A DNA stretch of 64,000 bases. It comes from Kitasatospora paranensis. Lineage in GTDB: Bacteria > Actinomycetota > Actinomycetes > Streptomycetales > Streptomycetaceae. The position numbers and the translations under genes are program-made. The notes beneath the pieces were generated by a model. The model made no database searches, had not been told where the DNA came from, and was given only the letters and a program-made list of their open reading frames with translations. The stretch lies in the NCBI RefSeq assembly GCF_039544005.1, contig NZ_BAABKV010000001.1, forward strand, positions 8,308,001 through 8,372,000. The letters run 5' to 3'. This document shows, piece by piece, positions 27,171 through 36,194 of this stretch. Each line of letters begins with the position of its first letter. The stretch's first letter is position 1.

Positions 27171-28829
27171 ATGACGTCCCCCGTCGCCGACCTCCTCTTC
27201 AGCAACGGTCCCGTGTTCACTCCTCCCGGCCCGCACAGCCCCGGGACGCCGACCTTCGCCCACGACACAGTCGCCGTGCTGGACGGCCGGATCGTGGCCT
27301 TCGACGACGAGGCCCGGGCCATGGCCGGCGCGGGAACCCAGGAGATCGACCTCGCCGGAAAGCTGCTCGTCCCGGGATTCCAGGACGCCCACATCCACGC
27401 CGTGGCCGGAGGCCTGGAACTGGGCCAGTGCGACCTCACGGGCGTCGTCGACCAGGACGCACTGCTGGCACGCATCGCCGCCTACGCCTCCGCCAACCCG
27501 CACACGGAGTGGATCACGGGAGCCGGCTGGTCGCTGGAGACCTTCGAGGGCGGCCTGCCAACCCGCCGGCTGCTCGACTCCGTCGTCCCCGACCGGCCCG
27601 CCCTGTTGTACAACCGCGACCACCACGGCGCCTGGACCAACACCCGCGCCCTGGAACTGGCCGGCATCACAGCGTCCAGCCCCGATCCGGTCGACGGCCG
27701 CATCGAGCGCGACGCCGACGGCCACCCGACGGGCATGCTCCAGGAAGGAGCCGTCCTCCTGGTCGCCAGGCACATCCCGGAGCCCTCCCAGGCAGACCTC
27801 GACACCGCCCTGCTCCGCGCCCAGCAGTACCTTCACTCCCTCGGGATCACCGGCTGGCAGGACGCCATCGTCGGAACGGGCATGGGGCTGGCGGACAACC
27901 TCCCCGTGTACGTCCGCGCCGCTCGGTCCGGCGCGCTGACGGCGCGGGTCCGCGGCGCCCTGTGGTGGGACCGGGAACGCGGCCTCGAGCAGCTCGACGA
28001 GCTCCTCATCCGCCGCGAGGCCGGCCGGGTCGGACGGTTCACCGCCGGATCCGTCAAGATCATGCAGGACGGCATCATCGAGAACCGCACGGCCGCACTG
28101 ACCCAGCCCTATCTCGATGCCTGCGGCTGCTCCACAGGAGAAAGCGGCCTGAGTTTCGTCGACCCGAAGCTGCTGCCCGGCATCGTCACCGAGCTCGACC
28201 GGCACGGCTTCCAGGTGCACTTCCACGCGCTCGGTGACCGAGCGGTACGGGAGGCTCTGGACGCGATAGAAGCAGCGCACGCCGCCAACGGGCCGTCGAC
28301 CAACCGACACCACCTGGCACACCTTCAGGTCGTGCACCCCGACGATGTCGCCCGCTTCGCCCGGATCGGCGCCACCGCCAACATCCAGCCGCTGTGGGCT
28401 TCGCACGAGCCGCAAATGGACGGCCTCGCCATCCCGCTACTCGGCGCCCGGCGCACCACGTGGCAGTACCCCTTTGCCTCCCTTGTGCAGAGCGGCACGA
28501 CACTGGCCGCCGGCAGCGACTGGCCGGTCAGCAGCCCCGACCCGATCGCAGGACTCCACGTTGCGGTCAACCGCGTGCAGCCGGACGGAAACGATGAGCC
28601 ATTCCTCCCCGTGGAACAGCTCTCGCTCACTCAGGCCCTCACCGCATACACCGCAGGTTCGGCGTGGGTGAACCACCACGACGACACCGGAACCATCCGC
28701 CGCGGGGCCAGCGCCGACCTGGTCGTGCTCGACCGCAACCCGTTCGCGTACCCAGCAGCGCAGATCCACCGCACCCGCGTCCTTGCCACCTTCGTCCGCG
28801 GCGAACGAGTCTGGGCCCAGCAGGCCTGA
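27171..28829 (+). CDS. YtcJ-like metal-dependent amidohydrolase
   Basis: A 552-residue cytoplasmic enzyme of the amidohydrolase superfamily; ATG follows AAAGGA. LVPGFQDAHIHAVAGG gives metal ligands His74 and His76. Others are likely in VKIMQDGIIENRTAAL (position usually a carboxylated Lys or Glu), QVHFHALGDRAVREAL and TLAAGSDWPVSSPDP with the catalytic Asp. YtcJ-type enzymes hydrolyse N-acyl amides or esters such as N-substituted formamides; the exact substrate is not predictable. No frame break. Downstream of the APC permease, same strand. Confidence 0.85.
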   Translation: MTSPVADLLFSNGPVFTPPGPHSPGTPTFAHDTVAVLDGRIVAFDDEARAMAGAGTQEIDLAGKLLVPGFQDAHIHAVAGGLELGQCDLTGVVDQDALLARIAAYASANPHTEWITGAGWSLETFEGGLPTRRLLDSVVPDRPALLYNRDHHGAWTNTRALELAGITASSPDPVDGRIERDADGHPTGMLQEGAVLLVARHIPEPSQADLDTALLRAQQYLHSLGITGWQDAIVGTGMGLADNLPVYVRAARSGALTARVRGALWWDRERGLEQLDELLIRREAGRVGRFTAGSVKIMQDGIIENRTAALTQPYLDACGCSTGESGLSFVDPKLLPGIVTELDRHGFQVHFHALGDRAVREALDAIEAAHAANGPSTNRHHLAHLQVVHPDDVARFARIGATANIQPLWASHEPQMDGLAIPLLGARRTTWQYPFASLVQSGTTLAAGSDWPVSSPDPIAGLHVAVNRVQPDGNDEPFLPVEQLSLTQALTAYTAGSAWVNHHDDTGTIRRGASADLVVLDRNPFAYPAAQIHRTRVLATFVRGERVWAQQA

Positions 28830-28869
28830 GTGAGGTGACCCCGGAAGGCCCGTGGGTTCGGTATGGCCA

Positions 28870-29160
28870 GGCCCCGACCCTGGCCGCAGGCGACGCCAGG
28901 GCCGACGGGCGGGGGCCTGCCGAGCTCGACGCCCCGCCGGGTCGTACGGTCGAAGGGTGCGGGGTTGCCTGCACACCGGTCCGGCCGCCGTATCCCCTCA
29001 CGGCGGCCGGACCTCGCCTCTGTGACCGCTGCCCGGGCCTGTTCTCGCGCCGACCCGGAGGCCGGGATCCGGCGGGTCTCGCGGTGGATCCGGCTGTTCA
29101 CCTCCGCCATGAAGTCCTCGCAGGCCTGCTGCAGTTCGGCGAAGTCGCGGTGCTCGGTCC
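28870..29160 (-). mobile_element. IS21/Mu-type transposase C-terminal remnant
   Basis: The minus-strand frame has FAELQQACEDFMAEVNSRIH then RETRRIPA, which fits the region before the C-terminal domain of IS21 (IstA) transposases (…EVNxRVHRETRRxPAERL). After it the sequence degenerates (GIRRPDRCAGNPAPF…). No DDE core, IstB partner or terminal repeat is seen nearby. Confidence 0.45.
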
Positions 29161-29250
29161 CGGCTGGGTGGGTCTGCGGGGAGATCAGCTGTCCGTCACC
29201 GGGGAGTCTGCCGTGTCCGCCGGCAGTCCGGAAATCAGATGGCCGGAGCT

Positions 29251-29271
29251 GCCATTGTCTTCGACAATGGC
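29251..29271. promoter_or_regulatory. Perfect 9-bp-arm palindrome at a gene start
   Basis: GCCATTGTC-ttc-GACAATGGC ends two bases before the GNAT gene's ATG at 29274. In RNA it would form a tight hairpin where a ribosome site should be; no Shine-Dalgarno sequence is present. It may be an operator overlapping a leaderless start or a translation-control hairpin. Confidence 0.6.
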
Positions 29272-29273
29272 GC

Positions 29274-29954
29274 ATGCTGATTGATCACTGGCCTCTGCTG
29301 GGACTGCGTCTGAACACTCCCCGCCTGGAACTGCGACTGCCCGGCGACAACGAACTGGCCGAACTGGCCGACCTGGCGGCAGAAGGCATCCACGAGCCGG
29401 ACCGCATGCCCTTCCTCGTGCCGTGGACCGACCTTCCTGCCGCGGAACGGGCACGCTCGGTGGTGCAGCACCACTGGTTGCGCCGGGGGAACTGGGCACC
29501 GGACAACTGGGCGCTGACCCTCGCCGTATTCGAAAGCGGCCAGGTCGTCGGTCTGCAGACCATCGCCGCCCGCGACTTCGCCGTACTGCGGCAGGTCAGC
29601 ACCGGTTCCTGGCTCGGCGCGCGGTATCAACGACAAGGGATCGGCACCGAGATGCGCGCCGCCGTTCTGCACTTGGCCTTCGAAGGGCTCAAGGCGCTGG
29701 AAGCGATGTCGGGCGCTTTCGAGGACAACGCTTCCTCGCTCGCCGTGTCCCAAAAGCACGGATACGAACTCGACGGCATCGACCGTCACGTGGTCCGTGG
29801 CCAGCCTACGACGACGAGGCGGCTGAGGCTGACGCGGGTCCGCTGGGAGACGCACCAACACGTCCCCGTCTCGATCAGTGGGCTGGCGCCCTGCTTGCCG
29901 ATGTTCGGACTGCCGGACGGCGGCTGCACGGATCGCCACGGGTCGGCTTCGTAG
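29274..29954 (+). CDS. GNAT-family N-acetyltransferase
   Basis: 226 residues. The start LRLNTPRLELRLPGDNELAEL is typical of RimJ/RimL-type GNAT proteins. The acetyl-CoA site is GARYQRQGIGTEMRAAVLHLAF, followed by ALEAMSGAFEDNASSLAVSQKHGYEL with the conserved Asn and Ser. The C-terminal 35 residues (after RWETHQHV) are low-complexity and may be a fused tail. A palindrome sits directly at the start. It acetylates an amine on a protein N-terminus, antibiotic or metabolite; the substrate is unknown. Confidence 0.8.
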   Translation: MLIDHWPLLGLRLNTPRLELRLPGDNELAELADLAAEGIHEPDRMPFLVPWTDLPAAERARSVVQHHWLRRGNWAPDNWALTLAVFESGQVVGLQTIAARDFAVLRQVSTGSWLGARYQRQGIGTEMRAAVLHLAFEGLKALEAMSGAFEDNASSLAVSQKHGYELDGIDRHVVRGQPTTTRRLRLTRVRWETHQHVPVSISGLAPCLPMFGLPDGGCTDRHGSAS

Positions 29955-30106
29955 CCCGAGCCGGGTGCGGACCACCGCTGCCACACCGCCGGTGATCCGC
30001 ACCCGGCAGGACCCCGTGCCGCGACTCGCGAACCCCGTCCCCATGGGGAAACGTGACCACGAGGGTGGGGGAATGACGTGACGCTGATCATGCAGATCGT
30101 GGGGAA

Positions 30107-30582
30107 TTACGTGACCGCTGCAGCAGTCCGGCGGCCCTGATGTTCCCCCGGGCGGGCTCGGGGGTGGGCGAGGCGCGGTGACCCGTCGCCGAGGTGGAGG
30201 GCGACGTCCAGTGGTGGGTGCAGCCGTCGGACGAGCTGCTGTGAGGGGGCGGCCGGTGTGGCGTGTGCGGGAGGTGGCCGGGAGGGCGGCCGCGCCGGGG
30301 CGCCCTGGCCGGCGGTCGTGCGCTCGGGGAGGAGGACGGCGACCGCGGCACCGGTGGCGTCGCCGATCCACGCCACGCCACGCCGGGCCAGGTCGGCTCC
30401 GCCGTGGATCTGGTCGAGCCGCCGAGATCCGATGCTCCGGCCGTACTTCTGCTGCGGCCACTGCCGCGGTGTCGTCGGCCGGGTGGTGTGCGGTGGTCGG
30501 CTGGGGTTGTGGGGCCGGGCTTCGGTGGGGTGGCCGCGGCTGACCGCGCCGGGTCGTCCGTGGCGCTCGCGGTGATCGTCAC
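30107..30582 (-). CDS. Hypothetical protein, one frame break
   Basis: Starts at GTG 30582, overlapping the previous gene's stop by four bases (GTGA), a sign of translational coupling. The frame changes near 30415; one added base links AAEVRPEHRISAAR to LDQIHGGADLARRGVAWIGD and ATGAAVAVLLPERTTAG. Repaired length is 158 residues. The C-terminal 80 residues are Pro/Arg/His-rich low complexity. I recognise no family; it lacks membrane spans. It probably forms a two-gene operon with the preceding gene. Confidence 0.45.
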
Positions 30583-30818
30583 CCGGGTGCCGGTGGCTGG
30601 TCGTGGTCGTCGTGCCGGTGGCGGGGGTCGAGGGCGCGGCGCAGGGCGGGCAGGTCGGTGAGGGTGGCCTGTTCGGCGAAGCGGGCGAGGAGGCGGCGCA
30701 GGACGTGTTCGTTGCGGTCGCGGACGGCTTCGGTGAGGGCGGTCAGCAGTGAGGCCCGGGTCCGTGGAGGGTGCGGGGCCGGGGTGCGCACGGGTGTGAG
30801 GGCTGTCCGTTCTTCCAC
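30579..30818 (-). CDS. Small helical protein of unknown function
   Basis: 79 residues. A central helix-rich segment (RASLLTALTEAVRDRNEHVL, RRLLARFAEQATLTDLPALR) is flanked by Pro-rich ends, with His/Asp-rich HRHDDHDQ near the C-terminus. It could be a small regulator or an anti-sigma-like partner. Upstream is a TG-rich promoter region; downstream the next gene overlaps by four bases. Confidence 0.5.
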   Translation of the reverse strand: MEERTALTPVRTPAPHPPRTRASLLTALTEAVRDRNEHVLRRLLARFAEQATLTDLPALRRALDPRHRHDDHDQPPAPG

Positions 30819-31658
30819 TGCCTGCCTCCTCGGGTGCGGCCTGCCGGCCTCCCGGCCGCGTCGGGCTCCTTCTCGCCGTTCTTGCGCGGGCGAAGACTAC
30901 CGCCCCTCCGGGCGCGGGAAAATCTGTTCCGGCCGGAGTAGACATTGCCCGCCGGTGTGGCTATGGTTTCTCTCGTAGCCAGCAGTCGAGAGGTGCCCGG
31001 CAGACACGAACTGCCGGGAGTTGTGCGAGAGGTTCGCAGGTCGGCACGGTTGCGGGGTTCTGAAGCCAGGGATGGTGCAGTACGGCGACGGGATCGGCGG
31101 CCGGGCCCGGTGGCCCGCAGGTATCAGGGGCTGCCACCGAGTAGGACCCGCAGTTGCAGTTCGGCGGGCGAAGGTGCAGTACCAGCAGTGGCAGGTTGCG
31201 GTATCCCAGTGAAGGCGCCGGGCTGCGGGCGCGCGTGCTGGGAGGTTCGGCCGGTTTGGTTCCGGAATCCGGGCAGGTGACGGGGGAGGGGCCGGCTGTC
31301 GGACCGGGCGGTCTTCCCGGCCGCCGGGGCAGTGCAAGAAGTTGGCAGTACCAGGTCGGAGAGAGCCACAGGAGGAACGGAGGGACAGAGCGCCATCAGG
31401 ATCGCCCGGCCCGTGAGGATTCTTTGTCCGGGCGGACACCGCAGACCCCCGATCACGAAGGACGGTGGTTTCCGGTCACGCATACGCGATCCCCGCACGC
31501 CCCATCCCCCGGGACGGTGCGGACCTAAGGAACCCGGCCCAGGGCCGGTAGATGGTGATGTATCCCTTCGGGGCCCCGGAGCCGCAATGGCGCCGGGGCC
31601 CCTCGCCGCGTTCCCCCGACCTGCACGAACAGTCCGAATCGCATGTGAAAGAGGTGCA
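30819..31658. other. 840-base stretch without a supported gene, two hairpins
   Basis: No frame here has family motifs or a convincing start. Two GC hairpins stand out: CCCGGCAG/CTGCCGGG at 30996-31018 with a seven-base loop, and GGGGCCCCGG/CCGGGGCCCC at 31570-31602. The second lies 57 bases before the MerR-type gene and could be a terminator of an upstream transcript or part of its leader. A short plus-strand frame from ATG 31072 is possible but weak. Confidence 0.4.
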
Positions 31659-32066
31659 GTGACCACGACCACCGTCCGACCCCACACCCCAGAATCAGGC
31701 TCCGGTTCCCGACCGAGCAGCGGCTCCGACACCAGCCCACGCTCCGGTTCGGACTCGTTCGACGACGACGACTATCCCGCCTACACCATGGGCCGAGCCG
31801 CAGAGATGACCGGCACCACCGCCGGCTTCCTGCGCGCCATCGGCGAACAGGGACTCATTACCCCTCTGCGCTCCGAGGGCGGGCACCGCCGTTTCTCCCG
31901 CTACCAGCTGCGGATCGCGATGCGCGCCCGCGATCTCGTCGACCAGGGCACCCCCATCGAAGCGGCCTGCCGCATCGTCATCCTCGAGGACCAACTGGAA
32001 GAGGCTCTGCGCCTCAACCAGGAACTCCGCGACTCCGCCGACGGACCGCCCGCCGCGGACACCTGA
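31659..32066 (+). CDS. MerR-type helix-turn-helix regulator
   Basis: 135 residues from GTG 31659, five bases after AGAGG. The N-terminal 40 residues are Ser/Asp-rich and disordered. Then comes a MerR DNA-binding domain: YTMGRAAEMTGTTAGFLRAI then GEQGLITPLRSEGGHRRFSR. The C-terminal part (GTPIEAACRIVILEDQLEEAL) is a short coiled dimerisation helix. There is no ligand domain or Cys, so it resembles the small BldC/SoxR-unlike MerR proteins of streptomycetes rather than metal sensors. A STAS-domain gene follows on the same strand. Confidence 0.75.
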   Translation: MTTTTVRPHTPESGSGSRPSSGSDTSPRSGSDSFDDDDYPAYTMGRAAEMTGTTAGFLRAIGEQGLITPLRSEGGHRRFSRYQLRIAMRARDLVDQGTPIEAACRIVILEDQLEEALRLNQELRDSADGPPAADT

Positions 32067-32219
32067 CGCCCCGGCAAGGGCTGCCGCTGCGCACCGTGGC
32101 CGCAAGGGGCGCGATGTGCCGCTACTGTGAGGCACCCGCCGCGCATGCGGGCCGGCGGGTGCACCCGATCCACGGCTGCACCGACGGCCCGCCACGACCG
32201 TGGCGCCGGGGATGAACCG

Positions 32220-32557
32220 ATGACCGAGGCCCTGCAGGTCGATCCGCCTTCGTTGCATGTCCGGCTGCGGCCGGGGCGGGCGCCCCGGTCCTGGAAGCAA
32301 CAGGTGAACTGGACCAGTACACGGGGCCGCTGCTGGACGCGGCCGTCACCGACGCACTGGATGCCGCGGCAGCTGCGGGCGAGCTGGTGCTGGACGTCTC
32401 GGGTGTGCACTTCTGCGACTCGGGCGGCCTCAACACGCTCATCCGCACCCACCTGCGTGCCCGCGACGCGGGCGCCGTGCTGCGCCTGGTGTCCCCGACT
32501 GCGCAGGTGGCCGGGCTGTTCCGGCGCACCGGAGGGGATCGGCTGCTGCTGCGGTGA
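32220..32557 (+). CDS. STAS-domain anti-sigma factor antagonist, one frame break
   Basis: ATG 32220 with GGGGA upstream. Adding one G in the GGGG run near 32273 gives 112 residues: SLHVRLRPGAGAPVLEATGE then LDQYTGPLLDAAVTDALDAA, then LVLDVSGVHFCDSGGLNTLI. The DSGG block is where SpoIIAA-like proteins carry the phosphorylated Ser (usually DSSG), so phospho-control by an anti-sigma kinase is plausible. No kinase or sigma gene is adjacent. 153 bases after the MerR gene. Confidence 0.7.
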
Positions 32558-33165
32558 ACTTCGGAGGCTGCCCGTTCCCGACGCCCGTGCCGCACGGAGG
32601 GTGGTGCGGCGAGGGGCGTCCCGATGCCTCTGGTGTTCGCCCGTCGAGCGGCACTGCTGCCAGGACATTGGCCGGCCGTGCCCGCCTACCGGACTGGAGT
32701 GGGCCGACTTCTCCGTCTGAGGCCGGTCGCGGGGGCGGGCGCTGCCGCCGCGCCGGGATTCACCACGTCGGATCATTGCGCGGTGCTTCCACCATGGGTG
32801 TGCGTCCTGTCCGCGTCGTGCCGCGCCTTCTGTCCGGTCCTGCCGCCCCGCGCCGCGTCACGCCGCTGTGCGGCCGGCCCGGGGTGGTCGTTTCGGCCTG
32901 CCTGCGGGGTGCCGGAGCGGGCCCGGTCTGCCGCGGGTTTGCTGCGCCGGGGCGGTCGGCGGGGTGTGCCCGGTGCAGGCGGTGGGCCTCGGTGGCCGGC
33001 GCGGGTTGGCGCGGGTTGGCGCGGTGCGACGGCCGAGGGTCACCGGAAGCGGCGGGTGGGGGCCAGGGGTCCGGTCCCGGATGCGTTGCCAGGGCTTCTC
33101 CGCGGTGTCGCCGTGGGGGTCAGGCGCGTCGCACCAATACGCAGGCCTCCGATGGACGGCGGGGC
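32558..33165. other. Stretch without a supported gene
   Basis: About 600 bases between the STAS and cupin genes. All frames are open in places, as expected at this GC content, but none shows motifs, ribosome sites or believable composition. Confidence 0.4.
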
Positions 33166-33549
33166 CTACGGCGTACCGCCCTGCTGACGGCTCATCCACT
33201 CCTCGATTGCCCGCTCGGTCCTGGCGAGTTCCTCGGTCGGGCTGAACTGCAGCAGCTCGGTGCCGGCGTCCGCGTACGGCCTGTGCCCCGGCGGCTGGTA
33301 GAACGCGTCACCGGCCTCGTACACCTCCTCCCGGTTCGCGTAGGTGAAGCGCACACGTCCGGCGATGACGTAGCCCCAGTGCGGACACTGGCATGCCCCG
33401 CCGGGCAGGGCCTGCAGCGGACCGTCAAGGTCGGCGTCGGCTGCGAAGGACACGAATTCGACGGTGTACCCGTCCAGCTCCTCGCGGCGATCGGTCACCG
33501 GTCCGAACACCTGGACCTTCGCCGCGGACAGTTTGGAAACCTTTGGCAT
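33166..33549 (-). CDS. Cupin-domain protein
   Basis: 127 residues, one cupin barrel. Motif 1 resembles G…CPHWGYVIAGRVRFTYANRE with His/Tyr/Glu ligands; motif 2 is GDAFYQPPGHRPYADAG. A Cys pair (ACQCPH) lies just before motif 1. The N-terminus (MPKVSKLSAAKVQVFGPVTD) is typical of small stand-alone actinobacterial cupins. Reaction unknown: it may be a metal-dependent oxygenase-like or binding protein. Confidence 0.7.
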   Translation of the reverse strand: MPKVSKLSAAKVQVFGPVTDRREELDGYTVEFVSFAADADLDGPLQALPGGACQCPHWGYVIAGRVRFTYANREEVYEAGDAFYQPPGHRPYADAGTELLQFSPTEELARTERAIEEWMSRQQGGTP

Positions 33550-33589
33550 CGCTGCGGCTCCTCTCCGTCATGACGCCGCGACTTGCCGT

Positions 33590-33835
33590 TGTTTCAAGTC
33601 GACCACTTCGCGCAGCGGGGTGCATCCGGGGACAACGGCCCGCCTGGCCTTCGAGGACTCGCTGACAGGCGTTGAGGCTGCGCTCCGAGAGTGACCGGGG
33701 CTCCGCGGCCGCACCACCACCGTGGCGATCCCAAAGCCGATGGCCACCCGGAATCCAGGTGGCCGGCCGTCCGGCCTGCGGTACTTCAGATCGCTTCCGT
33801 GGACGAAGGACACCCCTTCGTCCGGCTTGCCGGGG
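33590..33835 (+). pseudogene. HAD-family phosphatase C-terminal remnant
   Basis: The frame reads ARLAFEDSLTGVEAALR, the motif IV region of beta-phosphoglucomutase-like HAD hydrolases. After a stop and frame change comes TTTVAIPKADGHPES… and LQIASVDEG, the usual next strands. The N-terminal nucleophile region (DxDGT) is absent upstream, where the cupin gene lies. It is a 3' relic. Confidence 0.5.
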
Positions 33836-33876
33836 TTCGCGAAGCATCAGCGAACCGGCGCCGACCTGGTCGCCCG

Positions 33877-34140
33877 CTAGGTGCGCCGACTGCTGACCCG
33901 GCTGGATACGACCGGCCAACAGATCTTCACGCCCGTCGCCCCCGACTCACTGCGGCGCGAGCCGCTGATCGGCCTGAACTCCGGCCACGTCCGCGCGCGC
34001 TCGCCGACTTCCCTGCATACGGAGCGGTCGCCTCCTGGCGCGTCCACCGGCACTTGCCGCGAGAGACGAATGCTTGTGCAGGCGGTGCAGGATCTGCGGG
34101 GGATGTCCACCGCCGTCACCGCCGCTGGGTGTACTGGTGA
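33877..34140 (+). pseudogene. Flavin monooxygenase C-terminal remnant
   Basis: REPLIGLNSGHVR followed, after a frame change, by ALADFPAYGAVASWRVHRH resembles the end of CzcO/FMO-type flavoproteins (…LLDLDSGYVRR…LPxQGSxxPWRxxQNY). Only about 80 residues remain and the FAD/NADPH motifs are missing. From 34141 to 34443 no gene is seen. Confidence 0.4.
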
Positions 34141-34443
34141 GTGAGGGCAACGCCGGCGGTGCCGGTGCCCGGACGCACACCCGGCCGAATCCGACGGGAT
34201 CGCCCCTCGTGTCTCGACCTCGGCCGGTGGGGTGACGAATCCGTTCGGCTGATCTCGTGCCGGGACGCCCCCACCAGGTCCGGATTCCGCCGCATCGGCT
34301 CCGCCGGCGGAAGGGAAATCCCGACCGGCACAGCGCGGGTGGCGGGGCCCAGGGGTGGTGCCCCGCCAAGGAGGTCCGCTGGTCGGGATCGGGTGGGCCG
34401 GTCGGCCCTCACGGCCCGATAGCGGGGGAGCCACGCTGGAGCC

Positions 34444-35679
34444 ATGGCGACAACCGGTGGCAGGGACTTCTACGACATCCTGGGCGTGTCCCGCGATGCC
34501 GACCCGAAGACGCTGAAACAGGCTTTCCGCGAGCTCGCCCGCCGGTACCACCCGGACCTCAGCACGGACCCCGACGCGCAGGACCGGTTCAAGGAGGTCG
34601 CCGAGGCCTACGGTGTGCTGTCGGACCCGCAGCGGCGGGCCGAGTACGACGAGCGGGGCGCGGCCCGGCCGGCGGCCGTGTCCGTCGAGGACCTGCTGGC
34701 GGGGCTCGACCTCGGCGACGTGTTCGCAGGCGCCGGGGGCAGGGTCTTCGGACGTGGCGGCGGATTCCTCGGCGGCAGCTTCGACGATCCGTTCGGGGCG
34801 CCGTCCGATGTCGGGCGGGGCCCGGTGCGGGGCGCGGACATCGAACTCGACCTGACCGTACCCCTGTCGGCCGTGATCAGCGGGTCCACCGAGACGGTGA
34901 CCGTCCGCCGGCCCGCCGTCTGCCCGGGGTGCGGTGGGACGGGTGCCGCCCGCGGTGCGCCGCAGCAGTGCCCCCACTGCCGCGGCAGCGGGCAGCAGGT
35001 CACCGAGCGCCGCCTCGGCAACACTGTCCTGCAGAAAGTGACGACCTGCCGGACGTGCGGTGGACGGGGCGCCGTGCTCCGGGATCCCTGCGGCACCTGT
35101 GCCGGTTCCGGCCGGGCGGTCGTGAACGAACCGGTCAGCTTCCGGATCCCGGCCGGGACCTTGGAGGGAACGGTCTTCCGGCTGCCCGGCAGGGGTACAC
35201 CGTCGCCCGACGCGCACGGAACGTCCGGCGATGCGTACGTCACCGTGCGGACGGCCACCGATCCGCGTTTCACCCGCCAGGGTGCCGACCTGTGGCACGG
35301 GCTGGAGATCCCGGTGCATCAGGCCGTTCTGGGTACGACGCTGAGCGTTCCCGCGCCGGACGGTCCCGTTCCGCTCACCGTCCCTCCAGGTGTCCAGCCC
35401 GGGACGGTACTCGACCTGCCGGGCCGGGGCCTGCCCCGCATCGGTGGGCGGGGCCGTGGCAGCCTCCGGGTGTCGATCACCGTCCGCGTCCCGGAGCACC
35501 CCTCCGACGAGGAGCAGGCGCTCTACCGCAGCCTCGCCGCCCTCCACGCCGAGCCTCTGCCCGCCACCCGGGGCGAGCCCCCGCAGACCGGCAGGGCTGC
35601 GGAACGCACGGGACGGCTCGGGCAGCGACAGCGCTGGTGGACCCGGTGGTGGCGGCGTACGCGGAAGAGCACCCTGTGA
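34444..35679 (+). CDS. dnaJ: DnaJ-type co-chaperone
   Basis: 411 residues. J domain at residues 8-70 with the HPD motif at 36-38 (ARRYHPDLS). A Gly/Phe-rich linker follows (FGRGGGFLGGSFDDPFG). The zinc-binding region at about 160-226 has four CxxCxGxG motifs: CPGCGGTG, CPHCRGSG, CRTCGGRG, CGTCAGSG. C-terminal substrate domains follow (LDLTVPLSAVISGSTETVTV, and TLSVPAPDGPVPLTVPPGVQ). The basic tail ends WWRRTRKSTL. It stimulates DnaK ATPase and delivers unfolded clients. No dnaK or grpE is adjacent, so this is an accessory copy. Confidence 0.9.
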   Translation: MATTGGRDFYDILGVSRDADPKTLKQAFRELARRYHPDLSTDPDAQDRFKEVAEAYGVLSDPQRRAEYDERGAARPAAVSVEDLLAGLDLGDVFAGAGGRVFGRGGGFLGGSFDDPFGAPSDVGRGPVRGADIELDLTVPLSAVISGSTETVTVRRPAVCPGCGGTGAARGAPQQCPHCRGSGQQVTERRLGNTVLQKVTTCRTCGGRGAVLRDPCGTCAGSGRAVVNEPVSFRIPAGTLEGTVFRLPGRGTPSPDAHGTSGDAYVTVRTATDPRFTRQGADLWHGLEIPVHQAVLGTTLSVPAPDGPVPLTVPPGVQPGTVLDLPGRGLPRIGGRGRGSLRVSITVRVPEHPSDEEQALYRSLAALHAEPLPATRGEPPQTGRAAERTGRLGQRQRWWTRWWRRTRKSTL

Positions 35680-35889
35680 CCCGTCCCGCGCGCCCACGCG
35701 TGCAATCAGCCACCCCCGGCACCTCCACCCGACGGCCCCACGGGTGGTACGCGCGGGCCGGTCGGCCCGGGGAGGGCCCGTGAGGCTCCGATCGGGCCTG
35801 CAGGCGGGCGAGGCACAGAGCGGCGCGGCCGGGGCCGGGCACCCGGCCAACGTACCGAGGCGGACACGGAGGACACAGGGGACGACGGA

Positions 35890-35991
35890 ACTGGCGGGGC
35901 GCCGCGGATCGTTGTCGGCGTGGACGGCTCACCACTCTCCGAGCAGGCCCTGCGCTGGGCTCTCCGGCAGGCCCGCCTGGTCGGCGGGTGA
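35890..35991 (+). pseudogene. UspA-domain N-terminal remnant
   Basis: PRIVVGVDGSPLSEQALRWA then LRQARLVGG ends at a TGA at 35989-35991. This is the first strand-helix of a universal stress protein; the remaining about 110 residues are missing and the following bases do not continue the domain. It may be a truncation relic. Confidence 0.6.
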
Positions 35992-36194
35992 GACCTGGCT
36001 CACGCCTGCACCGGGCGGGGGCGCGACGGCGCGCCCCCGCCCGATCCAGGGCGACGCCCACCCCGCCCGGGCGGCGGACAACCGGGATCGCCCTGATCCG
36101 GCCGTGTGACCGTCCGCAACCTGGGCAGCCGATCGGGCGACGGACTCGCCGCGCGGGCAACGGTTGCGCGGCCCACAACACCAAGGAGGGCGTC

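Noticed and set aside
24584..28237. A 1217-codon plus-strand frame
   Set aside because: It is out of frame with the TetR, permease and amidohydrolase genes, which have clear motifs. Long open shadow frames are expected at this GC content.
15934..28829. Secondary-metabolite gene cluster
   Set aside because: There is no PKS, NRPS, terpene or RiPP core enzyme. The dehydrogenase, decarboxylase and regulators fit small catabolic units better.
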